From Kribbella sp. NBC_01245 (GTDB taxonomy: Bacteria; Actinomycetota; Actinomycetes; Propionibacteriales; Kribbellaceae): DNA of 64,000 nucleotides. This document shows positions 20,107 to 28,760 of this stretch, in pieces. The stretch's first letter is position 1. Every line of letters begins with the position of its first letter. The notes beneath the pieces are model-generated. The model was not told where the DNA came from and made no database searches. It worked only from the letters and a program-made list of their open reading frames with translations. Position numbers and translations under genes: made by a program. The stretch is taken from positions 2,232,001 to 2,296,000 of the forward strand of contig NZ_CP108487.1 in assembly GCF_036226525.1 (NCBI RefSeq), read 5' to 3'.

Positions 20107-20176
20107 GAGTAACTCCTCGTATCGATTACGGTGAAGCACCCCCGTGCCCCTCGATCCCGGCCCTAAACAAACCGTC

Positions 20177-21979
20177 TCAGCCGGCGTCGCGTTGGGCGAT
20201 CCAGCTGGTGTGCAGCCCGGCGTAGACCCCACCGGCCGCGACCAGCTCGGCGTGGGCACCCCGCTCCACGATCCGGCCCTCGTCGAACACCAGGATCTGG
20301 TCGGCGGCCTCGGCGGTCGACATCCGGTGGGCGATCGTGACCGACGTACGACCCGTCATCAGTCGCTCCAGCGCCGCGTTGATCCGCATCTCCGTGCCAG
20401 GGTCGACGGCTGAGGTGGCCTCGTCGAGCACGAGCAGATCCGGGTCGGCGATATTCGCGCGGACCAGGGCGACGAGCTGACGCTCCCCGGCGGACAAGGA
20501 TTCGCCGCGCTGGCCGACCGGCGAGTCGAGCCCGTCCGGCAGCGAGTCGAGCCAATCGCCGAGGCCGAGGTCCGCGAAGGCGGCGAGCAGTTGCTCATCC
20601 GTCACCTCCGGACGGCCGAAGCGCACGTTCTCGCCGAGCGACGCGTCGAAGAGATACCCGTCCTGTGGGACCATCACCACCCGCTCGCGCAACGACGCGA
20701 ACGCGATCTGCCGGGCGTCGACGCCGTCCAGCAACACCTCGCCGTCGGTCGGGTCCATCAACCGGGTCAGCAGTTTGGCGAACGTGGTCTTACCCGAGCC
20801 CGTCTCCCCCACGACCGCGATCCGCTGATGCGGCGCGATCCGTACGTCGACGTCGCGCAACACCAGGTCGCCCTCGGGATACCCGAAGTCGACGCCGACG
20901 AACTGGACCGTCACCGGCCCACGCCCCTGGTGTACGCCGGATTCGCCCGGGTCGACCACGTCGGCCGGGGTCGCGATGACGCCCAGCACGCGACGCCAGC
21001 CGGCGAAGGCGCTCTGCGCGTCGGTCAGCACTTGGGTGGCGAGCTGGACCGGATCCGAGAAGAGCGCCACCAGGAACATGAAGGCCAGCACCTCGCCGAT
21101 CGTGACCTGCTTGTCGACACCGAGCAGCACGCCCGCGACGAGCACACCCGCGTTCGCCAGGCCGGCCGCGATACCGCCGATGGAGAACGTCACACCGGTC
21201 AGGGTCTGCGCCTTCGTCGCGGTCTTGCGGTAGGCCTCGATCGAGGTGTCGATCCGGTCCTGGGTCCGGCGCTCGATCGCGTACGACCGGACGACCTGGG
21301 CGCCGACGACGGGCTCGGCGACCGCGGACAGCATCTCGCCGACCTTCGCCCGGACCACGCCGTACGCCTTGGACATCAGCTTCTGTAGGTAGTTCAGGCT
21401 GGCGAACAGCGGCGCGAAGCAGAGCAGCACCACCAGGGCCAACTGCCAGGAGTAGACGAACATCACGACCGTCGCCAGCAGCATCTGCCCGATGCTGACC
21501 AGGAACATGAACCCGCCGAACTGCAGGAACTGCGACACCGTGTCCACGTCGGACGTCACCCGGCTGACCAGGGCGCCGCGGCGCTCTGTGTTCTGCGTGA
21601 GCACCGGCAGGTCGTGCACGTGCCGGAAGGCCTTGATCCGCAGGGTGGCCAGACCACGCTCGGAGTTGCGCGCGAGGCGGACGGTCGTCAGGTACGACGC
21701 GTAGCCCGTCACCAGCACGCCACCAAAACACGCCAGGCACATCCACGCGACGTACGACAGGTCGGGACCGCCGGGGCCGGACAGGCCGTTGTCGATCGAC
21801 TTCTGGACGGCGATCGGGATGACGATCCGGCCGGCCGTCATCAACAGGGCGAGCAGACCGGTGATCCACCAGCCCTCGGAGAGCTCGGGCGAGATGCGCA
21901 GGCCCTGGCGCAGGGTCGCGAAACCGCCGGCCGCGTCGCCGGCATCGACCCGGCTCGCCTCGTGCGGGGCGGCGCTCAT
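20177..21979 (-). CDS. ABC exporter half-transporter, consensus Walker B subunit
   Basis: A 600-residue exporter half-unit with six membrane helices (residues about 40-330) and a C-terminal nucleotide-binding domain. Walker A is GETGSGKTT, Walker B is LLVLDEATSAVD with the catalytic Glu, and the H-loop is TIAHRMS. The signature motif is LSAGERQ instead of LSGGQ. It overlaps the upstream 625-residue half by four bases, so the pair forms a heterodimer. The substrate cannot be told; MDR-type exporters of this architecture move lipids, peptides or drugs. Confidence 0.92.
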   Translation of the reverse strand: MSAAPHEASRVDAGDAAGGFATLRQGLRISPELSEGWWITGLLALLMTAGRIVIPIAVQKSIDNGLSGPGGPDLSYVAWMCLACFGGVLVTGYASYLTTVRLARNSERGLATLRIKAFRHVHDLPVLTQNTERRGALVSRVTSDVDTVSQFLQFGGFMFLVSIGQMLLATVVMFVYSWQLALVVLLCFAPLFASLNYLQKLMSKAYGVVRAKVGEMLSAVAEPVVGAQVVRSYAIERRTQDRIDTSIEAYRKTATKAQTLTGVTFSIGGIAAGLANAGVLVAGVLLGVDKQVTIGEVLAFMFLVALFSDPVQLATQVLTDAQSAFAGWRRVLGVIATPADVVDPGESGVHQGRGPVTVQFVGVDFGYPEGDLVLRDVDVRIAPHQRIAVVGETGSGKTTFAKLLTRLMDPTDGEVLLDGVDARQIAFASLRERVVMVPQDGYLFDASLGENVRFGRPEVTDEQLLAAFADLGLGDWLDSLPDGLDSPVGQRGESLSAGERQLVALVRANIADPDLLVLDEATSAVDPGTEMRINAALERLMTGRTSVTIAHRMSTAEAADQILVFDEGRIVERGAHAELVAAGGVYAGLHTSWIAQRDAG

Positions 21980-23853
21980 GCCGACTCCTCCTCGTCATCG
22001 GCGCGGGCGGCTTCCACCCGGGCGGCCTCTTCTTCGACGGCCTTGGCCGCCTCTTCCTCACGCCGGGCGGCGTCCTTCTCGTAGGCGTCGACAAGATCCC
22101 GGTACGCCGCGGAGCGCTGCTGCAGCTCGGTATGCGTGCCCTGATCCGCGATCAAGCCGTCCGCCATGAACAACACCTCGTCGGCCAGGCCGATCGTGGC
22201 CTTGCGATACGCGATCACCAGCACGGTGGTGTCAGCTTGGGTGTCAGTTTGTACGGCGCCCCGGAGGCCGGCGAGGATCCGGGCTTCGACGGCCGGGTCG
22301 ATCGCGCTCGTCGCGTCGTCCAGGATCAGCAGGCGCGGGCGTCGGACCAGGGCCCGGGCCAACGCGATGCGCTGCCGCTGACCGCCCGACAGCGTCGTAC
22401 CGCGCTCGCCGACGGTGGTGTCGAGGCCGTCCGGCAGGGACTTCACGAAGCCGTCCGCCTGGGCGATGCGCAACGCGCCCCAGATGTCCTCATCGCTGAA
22501 CTCATGGCCGAGCGTGATGTTGCCGCGGATCGAGTCGTCGAACAGGAAGGCGGTCTGACCGACCATCGAGATCGAGCCGGCCAGCTCGTCCCGGGCCAGG
22601 TCGCGAACGTCCACGCCGTCGACCAGCACCGCGCCCTCGTCCGGATCGACCAGACGCGTGAGCAAGGTGGTCAGGGTGGATTTGCCGGAGCCGGTCGGGC
22701 CGACCACGGCCACGGTCTTGCCCGGATCGAGGTCGAACTCGACGCCCGCGAGCACATCCCGGTCGGGCAGATAGCCGAAGCGGAGTTTGTCGACGCGAAG
22801 GCGGGCGGCGCCGGACTTCGGCAGGTGCTGGTCGCCGTACTCCATGCCGCCGGTCGCGGTCAGCACCCGCTGCACCCGGTCCCAGCCGACGACGCTGCGC
22901 GGAAGCTCGCCCAGCACCCAGCCGAGGGCCCGGATCGGGAAGCCGATCAGCGTGAACAAGAAGGCGACCTGGACCACGTCACCGGCATCAGCCGCGCCGC
23001 TGCGAACCCGGCCGACGCCGACCAGCAGCACCGCCAGCACGCCGACTCGCGGCAGCCCCTCGATGAACGGGTCGAACATGCCGCGCGCCTTCATCACCGC
23101 GACGTTCGCCTCGCGCAGCGCCTCGGTCGGCTTGCGGAAGCGCTCGGTCTCAGCGGCCTCGCGGCCGAGCGTCTTCACCACCAGCGCGCCGTCGAACGAC
23201 TCGTGCGCCACCTCGGACACGTCGGCCCGGAGCTGCTGGGCACGAGTCGCGAGCGGCTGCAGCGTGCGCTGGAAGATCACGTTGGCCAGGAAGACGAGCG
23301 GGAAGACCAGGCAGCCGACCAGGGCCAGAATCGGATCGGCCGCGAACATCGCCACCGTCGCGAAGGCCAGCATCGCGATCACGCCGACCGCCATCGGCAG
23401 CGGCGCGATCACGAACCAGATCGACTCGACATCGGCATTCGCGTTGGAGAGCAGTTGGCCGGTCGGGTTGCGGTGGTGCCACTCGAGCGGAAGCTTCAGG
23501 TACTGCCGGGTGACGCGGCGGCGGTACGTCGCTTGCAGGCGGTATTGCATGACGCCGGCGCCGATCCGGCGGCCGACCACGCCGATCGCGCGCAGGATCG
23601 CGATACCCATGAACAGCGCCACCAGCGAGAGCAGCGCGCCCGTGGTGGTGTCACCGCGCTCGAAGGCCGGCCGGATGACGTGATCCGTCGCCCAGCCGAG
23701 GGCCCAGCCGTCCGCCACGGTCATCGCGCCGTACAGCACGCTGGCCGTGACCGAGAACGCGAAGACCCAGGGCTCTTCGTAGATGGCGACCCGCAGGACC
23801 GCTAACCCACGCCGGGTCACGCTCCCCGAGGCAGGGACGGTCGGTGGCCGCAC
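21976..23853 (-). CDS. ABC exporter half-transporter, degenerate Walker B subunit
   Basis: A 625-residue exporter half with six helices (about 30-320), Walker A GPTGSGKST, canonical signature LSGGQRQR and Walker B LLILDDATSAID, where the catalytic Glu is replaced by Asp. The H-loop position reads VIAYRKAT, so the switch His is Tyr. Those two changes are the mark of the degenerate site of heterodimeric exporters such as TM287/288 and BmrCD. A charged Ala/Glu-rich tail follows the nucleotide-binding domain. It is the first gene of the pair. Confidence 0.92.
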   Translation of the reverse strand: MRPPTVPASGSVTRRGLAVLRVAIYEEPWVFAFSVTASVLYGAMTVADGWALGWATDHVIRPAFERGDTTTGALLSLVALFMGIAILRAIGVVGRRIGAGVMQYRLQATYRRRVTRQYLKLPLEWHHRNPTGQLLSNANADVESIWFVIAPLPMAVGVIAMLAFATVAMFAADPILALVGCLVFPLVFLANVIFQRTLQPLATRAQQLRADVSEVAHESFDGALVVKTLGREAAETERFRKPTEALREANVAVMKARGMFDPFIEGLPRVGVLAVLLVGVGRVRSGAADAGDVVQVAFLFTLIGFPIRALGWVLGELPRSVVGWDRVQRVLTATGGMEYGDQHLPKSGAARLRVDKLRFGYLPDRDVLAGVEFDLDPGKTVAVVGPTGSGKSTLTTLLTRLVDPDEGAVLVDGVDVRDLARDELAGSISMVGQTAFLFDDSIRGNITLGHEFSDEDIWGALRIAQADGFVKSLPDGLDTTVGERGTTLSGGQRQRIALARALVRRPRLLILDDATSAIDPAVEARILAGLRGAVQTDTQADTTVLVIAYRKATIGLADEVLFMADGLIADQGTHTELQQRSAAYRDLVDAYEKDAARREEEAAKAVEEEAARVEAARADDEEESA

Positions 23854-24001
23854 GATCAGGCGCTCCTTGGTTCGAATGAACGATCAAACAGGTCAGGCTC
23901 GAGTGAGTCAGGCTGTGGAGTGAGTCAGGGGTGAATGAGTCACTCGAAACTGACAACGATCGACATTCTGCCACCACCCACCGACAACTACGATTTGGTT
24001 T
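23854..24001. promoter_or_regulatory. Divergent promoter region with short iterated repeats
   Basis: A 148-bp gap between two divergent genes. GAGTGAGTCAGG occurs at 23901-23912 and again at 23918-23929, with a related GAATGAGTCA at 23933-23942. TCGAGTGAGTCA (23899-23910) is nearly inverted by TGAGTCACTCGA (23936-23947), one mismatch. This arrangement suggests a binding site for a regulator of the exporter, but no regulator gene is adjacent. Confidence 0.45.
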
Positions 24002-24643
24002 GTGACTGACTACAGCCGGACAGAACGACGTGCGCTCTGTGACCTCCTCGATCAGGTGGGTCCGGATCAGCCGACCTTGTGCGAGGGATGGACGACTCAC
24101 GATCTGGCCGTTCATCTGTATGTCCGGGAGGCAGATCCGGTCGCCGGGCCCGGGATCATGATCTCGGTGCTGGCGGAGACGACGGCGAAGCGTTCAGCCC
24201 AGGTCAAGGCGCGCTGGAGCTTCACCGAGTTGGTCGACAAGGTGCGGAACGGGCCGCCGACCTTCTCGATCTACTCCCTCCCGGTGCTTGGGGCGAAGCT
24301 GAACGTCATCGAGTATTTCGTCCATCACGAGGACGTACGCCGAGTCGACGCTGAAGCCGAACCGCGCGAGCTGGAACCGGCCCACCAGAACGAAATCTGG
24401 GGCCAGTTGCGTTTAAGCGTGCGCCCGTTGGTCCGCAACTCCCCCACCGGCCTAATCCTCCGCCGGCCGGATGGCGCTGAGGTCATCGCCCACAAACCCA
24501 CGGCCGCCGGCTCCGTCACGGTAACGGCCGACCCCTCCGAACTACTCCTCCTCTGCTACGGCCGAGCCCCCGTAGCCCACGCCACCTACGACGGCCCCAC
24601 CCCCGCCATAACCGCCCTCCGCACCACCACCCTCGGCCCCTAG
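24002..24643 (+). CDS. TIGR03085-type DinB-like metal-binding protein
   Basis: A 213-residue protein of the mycothiol-maleylpyruvate-isomerase N-terminal/DinB type. It begins RTERRALCDLLDQVGPDQPTLCEGWTTHDLAVHLYVRE, the actinobacterial TIGR03085 pattern, with the metal-ligand histidines His33 and His38 and a second pair in EYFVHHEDVRR near residue 103. Such proteins bind a divalent metal in a four-helix bundle; the reaction is unknown. The start is GTG 24002. The last third uses almost only C-ending codons, unlike the first two thirds. Confidence 0.82.
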   Translation: MTDYSRTERRALCDLLDQVGPDQPTLCEGWTTHDLAVHLYVREADPVAGPGIMISVLAETTAKRSAQVKARWSFTELVDKVRNGPPTFSIYSLPVLGAKLNVIEYFVHHEDVRRVDAEAEPRELEPAHQNEIWGQLRLSVRPLVRNSPTGLILRRPDGAEVIAHKPTAAGSVTVTADPSELLLLCYGRAPVAHATYDGPTPAITALRTTTLGP

Positions 24644-24713
24644 GCCCGGCACCACTCCATGCACCGATGGGCGACCAACCGGTGATGGTGCCGTCACTGC
24701 ACGACCTTCATCA

Positions 24714-24798
24714 TGATCCGCCCTTGCTGGCCGGCGCAGTGGCGTCGCCGCCTGACGATCCGCGCTTCGTGGCCGGCCCGGGGGCGTTGCCCGCCTGA
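24714..24798. repeat. Tandem duplication of about 42 bp
   Basis: Two adjacent imperfect copies: 24714-24755 and 24756-24798. Both share GATCCGC, GGCCGGC and GCCTGA blocks in the same order. They lie in the gap between two converging genes and code for nothing I can recognise. Confidence 0.5.
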
Positions 24799-24823
24799 TG
24801 ATGCGTCGGTGGTGACGGGCGGG

Positions 24824-25429
24824 TTAGTTGGCTTCGGCGGGGGCCTCTGCCGGGGTGGGGGTGGTGGTGGGGCGGCGGCGGGATTGGAGGTAGGTGCTGG
24901 CCAGGGTGGTGAGGAGTACTAGGAGGATGGCGGCGATGATGCCTTCCCAGGGGTCTTTGAAGAGGGCGGAGCCTAGGAGGCCGATGGCCATGTAGACGGC
25001 TGACCAGAGGATCGAGGCCGAGAGGTCGACGATGGCGAAGCGTTGCCAGGGGTAGCCCGCGAGACCGGCCGACAGGAGGACGGGGACGCGGCCGCCGGGG
25101 ACTAGGCGGGACGTTAGGAGCACGCTGACTTCGTGTTCGGCTAGGCGTTCGCGGAGCGCAGCAAGAGACGTGCTGTTGCGGAGCCAGCCGACTCGGCGGG
25201 CCAGGCGTTCGCCGCCCGCGCGGCACGCGGCGTACATGACCAGGTCGCCCAGATACGCACCACCCGCACCCGCGATCAACACCCCCACCAGGCCGATCGG
25301 CTCGGAGTGCATCGCCAGCACCGCAGCCGCCGACACCGCGGCACCAGTAGGCACAACCGGCAGCACAGCGCCGAGAAAGACCGCACCCGCGAGCGCGAAC
25401 AGGTACAAAAGGTCGAACGAGCCAGTCAC
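24824..25429 (-). CDS. DedA-family membrane protein
   Basis: A 201-residue DedA/SNARE-associated-type protein, a family of inner-membrane proteins, several of which are undecaprenyl phosphate or phospholipid flippases. It has GAVLPVVPTGAAVS in the re-entrant first hairpin, GAGGAYLGDLVMYAACR, the conserved SRLVPGGRVPVLLSAGLAG motif whose arginines are family hallmarks, and two C-terminal helices. The GTG at 25429 overlaps the stop of the metallo-hydrolase gene (GTGA). A reading frame continues far upstream but is antisense-like to the neighbour and was not used. It ends a three-gene operon. Confidence 0.88.
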   Translation of the reverse strand: MTGSFDLLYLFALAGAVFLGAVLPVVPTGAAVSAAAVLAMHSEPIGLVGVLIAGAGGAYLGDLVMYAACRAGGERLARRVGWLRNSTSLAALRERLAEHEVSVLLTSRLVPGGRVPVLLSAGLAGYPWQRFAIVDLSASILWSAVYMAIGLLGSALFKDPWEGIIAAILLVLLTTLASTYLQSRRRPTTTPTPAEAPAEAN

Positions 25430-26196
25430 GCGTGCAACACCTCCGTGGTATCCCCCGGCGCCAACAGGTCGACCCGCACCTGCGGATCCGCCGCGGTCAT
25501 CGCCGAAACAAACCGCTCGCCCGGCGGTAGGAACAACTCCTGGCGGAGCCAATCGCATCCCACCGGCCAGAACGTGCCGAAATGGACCGGAATGGCAGCC
25601 CGCGCGCGCACCCGTCGTACCGCCTCGGCCGCGCGGATCGGATCGAGATGCCCGGGCCCAAGGTTCGGCCCCCAACCACCGACCGGGACCAAGGCCAGAT
25701 CGACCGGCCCGACCTGACTCCCAAGCTCGTCGAACAAATCCGTATCCCCCGCGAACCACACACTCGGCGAACTGCTGTCGATGCGATACCCGACGGGCTG
25801 TGCGCGCACCGGCGTCCACGGTCCGCGCCGACCGTCGTGATGCGCGGGCACGGCCGTGACGTCGACCTCGTTGATCCGCACCTTCTCCCCCGGTGTGACC
25901 TCGACGCAGCGATCGCCGTACGACGTTCCGCATTGCTGGCGGATCAACCGGGCGGCACCGCGCGGCACGATGAAGATCGCCTTCGGTGAAACGAGTCGCA
26001 ACGAAGTCAGGTGCAGGTGGTCCGAATGCAAGTGCGAGATGAGCACGGCATCGCAATGACCCGCCTCCGGCCCCGGCACCGGCCCGCGCCGACGCCGCAA
26101 ATGCGCGAGCCGATAGGTCAGCACGGGATCAGTCAGCAGGCGTGTGCCGTGCATGTCGATGGTCGTGGTCGCGTGGCCCCACCAGGTCACCTTCAC
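25426..26196 (-). CDS. Metallo-beta-lactamase-fold hydrolase
   Basis: A 256-residue UlaG/RomA-type metallo-hydrolase. It starts VTWWGHATTTIDMHGTRLLTDPVL and has HLHSDHLH (HxHxDH) near residue 55, VPAHHDGR as the next metal ligand, FAGDTDLF and IPVHFGTFWP. This is a complete binuclear site. Members act on phosphodiesters such as N-acyl-phosphatidylethanolamine or on lactones, so a membrane-lipid substrate is plausible here beside DedA and a phosphodiesterase-like protein. It overlaps both neighbours by four bases. Confidence 0.9.
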   Translation of the reverse strand: MKVTWWGHATTTIDMHGTRLLTDPVLTYRLAHLRRRRGPVPGPEAGHCDAVLISHLHSDHLHLTSLRLVSPKAIFIVPRGAARLIRQQCGTSYGDRCVEVTPGEKVRINEVDVTAVPAHHDGRRGPWTPVRAQPVGYRIDSSSPSVWFAGDTDLFDELGSQVGPVDLALVPVGGWGPNLGPGHLDPIRAAEAVRRVRARAAIPVHFGTFWPVGCDWLRQELFLPPGERFVSAMTAADPQVRVDLLAPGDTTEVLHA

Positions 26197-28373
26197 CGCG
26201 CCACCTCCGAAACCGCCACCGGCACAGCAGCAGGCTCGGCCGGAACACCGGCAGCCGTCGGGTCGACCCGTTGGCCGAGCTCCTCCAACCAGCCGACGAG
26301 CACCTCATGCACGGCGTCGGAGCCAACCAACGGCTTGTCGATCGTCCAGCGGCTCGGGTGCACCAACACGGCCTGGGTCTGCCAACCACCCACACCGCCG
26401 TGACACCCCACCAACTCCTCGAACGCGGCCACCTCGTGCGTATAGCTGTCCATCCTGCTGACCACGACCACATCCCCGACGTGCGGAATCGCCGACTGCT
26501 TCAGCAACGACGGCACCAGCTCCGGGTCGTCGTACACCGCGAGCGGATCCGTCCCCTCGACGCGGCCCGATTGCAGCACGTGCACCCCGGCACGGCCGAT
26601 CGCGACCGGTCCGTCGACCACCGTGTCGACCACGACGAACCCGACACCCGGGTGTTGCGCCAGCCCCGGCACGAGTCGCGGATGCAGATCGTCGAGCTCC
26701 TCCATCGGGATGCGCCCCGGCCGGTCCGCGAGATACACCATCGCAAGATTCCCCGACGCGATCACCACAGCCTGGTCATCGACGGCCCGGGCGTCGCCCG
26801 GCAGCCGCCCCTCGCACTCGGCCGGCCCGAGCTCGACATGACCGTCGGCCGCATTACCGCGCAACGCACGCCTGGTGACCGAACCGGCCACCGAACGGCG
26901 CATGATGAGCTCGGTGAGGAAGCCGTTGACCGGGCCCCAGTCCTCCGCCCGACTGGTCGCGCCGACCGGCTCGACGCTGCCCTCGAGCAGCTCGTCCACC
27001 ACGTTCGTGAGCGTCCGGCCGTACCGCTGCTGGAAGGTCGCGCCCTGACTCTGACCGTGATCGGACAAAATGACGATCTCGTAGTCGTGCGGGAGCATGT
27101 CGATGATGCCCTGCAGCCCGCCGACAACCCGGTCGAGCCCCTCGAGGGCCTGCAGCGCCTCCGGCCTGGTCGGGCCGGCGTGGTGCGCGACCTCGTCGTA
27201 GTCGATGAAGTCGCAGTAGATCACCGGCGTGCCCTTGACCAGCTGCTCGGTGATGAGCGAAACGTTCAGGTCGCGCAGCAGCACGTTGCTGACCGCCCGC
27301 AACACCACGTACGCCCCGCCGCGGTGCACCCGCGGCGAGATCTTCAGCCGTTTCTGCCGTCGGGCCTGATGCAACTCCTTCACCATCTCCGCGATGGTCA
27401 GCACCAGCCCACGGGCGAAACCCTGCGGACTCGAGAAGAACGAGACGTACCCACGCGTACGCCCGTTCGGCAGGGCGGCCTTGCTGAACGTGAGCAGCGA
27501 GGTCGGCGCGTCGCCGGAGAAGACGTTGCTGATGCTCGCACCGCCATCGGCCAGCAGACCGCGGCCGTCGCTCATCCGCTCCTCGATATCGGCCGCATCC
27601 CGGGGCCGGTTGGTCACGATGATCCGGCCGGACTCCTTCTCGTACCACCGGAAGGCCGGGATCTGCCCGGAACCGCGATGCAAAATGCCCGCCTGGCTGG
27701 CGGGCGTGGTGGACGGGATCCCGGTATGCCAGGGCACCAGCGAGTGACTGCCGGTCCGGATCCAGCCGCCCAGATGCGGCAGATTCCCCGACATGACCAT
27801 CCAGTTCAGCAGCGGAGCGGACAGACCGTCCAACTGGATGATGAGCAGGCCGGTACGCGGAGCGGGCGGTATTCGCCGGGCCGACCGCCGCACAGTGCGC
27901 AGCATCTCCTTCAGATAGGCGTCATCACTCCCGGCATACGCGATCCAGGCGACCAGGGCGCTGATCGACGACATCACCACCGAAACCACGAACGGCACCT
28001 CGACACCGCCACCGCTGAACCGGATCCCCGGATCGAGCCGGATGCCGAAAAAGACCACCACGAACTGCGACAGCATGCCGCCGATCAGCACGCCGACCGA
28101 GCCGATCAGCATCGCGACCCCGGTCAGCACCCAGCGCATCAACAGGCCGATCACCGCAAAAATGACCACCAGCCGGATCAGCGGCAGGGCGCCGTCGCTA
28201 CTGACCTGGGGCAGGATCCAGAACGTCAGCGCCAGCACGATCAGAGACGCCAGCCCACCGGTCAGCATGGACTGCAGACCTGCGAGACCGCGCCACCACC
28301 AAGGGCGGCGCGGTCTCAGCCGTTTCGGTCGGCGCGCGGGCTGTCGCCGCGGCTTCTCGTCTAGTTTCGGCAT
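26193..28373 (-). CDS. Membrane alkaline-phosphatase-superfamily hydrolase
   Basis: A 726-residue protein with a basic N-terminus, about four membrane helices (residues 28-160) of phage-holin-IV type, and a large type I phosphodiesterase/alkaline-phosphatase domain. Key residues: IIQLDGLSAPLLNW (metal Asp), GIPSTTPASQAG (nucleophile Thr/Ser), YCDFIDYDEVAHHAGP and ILSDHGQSQGATF (metal Asp-His). It is fused to the membrane domain, so the active site likely faces a lipid or wall substrate. It is the first gene of the operon with the MBL-fold and DedA genes (four-base overlaps). The substrate is unknown. Confidence 0.87.
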   Translation of the reverse strand: MPKLDEKPRRQPARRPKRLRPRRPWWWRGLAGLQSMLTGGLASLIVLALTFWILPQVSSDGALPLIRLVVIFAVIGLLMRWVLTGVAMLIGSVGVLIGGMLSQFVVVFFGIRLDPGIRFSGGGVEVPFVVSVVMSSISALVAWIAYAGSDDAYLKEMLRTVRRSARRIPPAPRTGLLIIQLDGLSAPLLNWMVMSGNLPHLGGWIRTGSHSLVPWHTGIPSTTPASQAGILHRGSGQIPAFRWYEKESGRIIVTNRPRDAADIEERMSDGRGLLADGGASISNVFSGDAPTSLLTFSKAALPNGRTRGYVSFFSSPQGFARGLVLTIAEMVKELHQARRQKRLKISPRVHRGGAYVVLRAVSNVLLRDLNVSLITEQLVKGTPVIYCDFIDYDEVAHHAGPTRPEALQALEGLDRVVGGLQGIIDMLPHDYEIVILSDHGQSQGATFQQRYGRTLTNVVDELLEGSVEPVGATSRAEDWGPVNGFLTELIMRRSVAGSVTRRALRGNAADGHVELGPAECEGRLPGDARAVDDQAVVIASGNLAMVYLADRPGRIPMEELDDLHPRLVPGLAQHPGVGFVVVDTVVDGPVAIGRAGVHVLQSGRVEGTDPLAVYDDPELVPSLLKQSAIPHVGDVVVVSRMDSYTHEVAAFEELVGCHGGVGGWQTQAVLVHPSRWTIDKPLVGSDAVHEVLVGWLEELGQRVDPTAAGVPAEPAAVPVAVSEVAR

Positions 28374-28452
28374 GGCTCCCCGTTGGCAGATGTCCCGGCA
28401 CTGCTATCGAGAGTACGAGGTGCCGCCGACAGTTCTGGTCACCGTTCCAAAT

Positions 28453-28720
28453 TCACTGGATTTCCACATAGTCGAGTTCGGCATAAAGAGTGCCCTCACC
28501 GAGGAGTATCGAATTCGCCCCCCGCACGTAAGGTGACATTCACCGTCGCCTCGGCCCAGCCGTCCCAGCGGGCCGCCGGATAGCTGACCCAACCAGCATT
28601 GTTGCCGTTGACAACCAACATGTTGCGGATGACGCAATTGTTGATGCGTCCGGATTCCGCCTCGGCCCGCGAACGACTCATCGCTGATTCCGCGCCGAAT
28701 TCCAGCCATGCAGAAAAACC
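28453..28720 (-). pseudogene. Remnant of a CBM6/CBM35-like carbohydrate-binding module
   Basis: On the minus strand a fragment reads AEAESGRINN, then LVVNGNNAGWVSYPA, WDGWAEATVNVTLRAG, and after one base is skipped, ANSILLGEGTLYAELDYVEIQ-stop is spread over the remaining 63 bases. These are the core and terminal strands of CBM6/CBM35 modules. The frame is broken in a run of six G (about 28518-28523), the N-terminal half is missing and an in-frame stop precedes it. Its enzyme partner is not in the window. A sequencing error in the homopolymer could explain the shift but not the missing part. Confidence 0.7.
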
Positions 28721-28760
28721 TTATCCGCGCCGAAACCCTTCGAGCCTCCTGGAATCGCGA

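Noticed and set aside
22132..23805. 557-codon plus-strand frame opposite an ABC exporter subunit
   Set aside because: Mirror of the conserved ABC gene; composition is unlike a protein.
24711..25226. 171-codon Pro/Arg/His-rich minus-strand frame
   Set aside because: Low complexity and overlaps DedA in another frame; no start signal or family.
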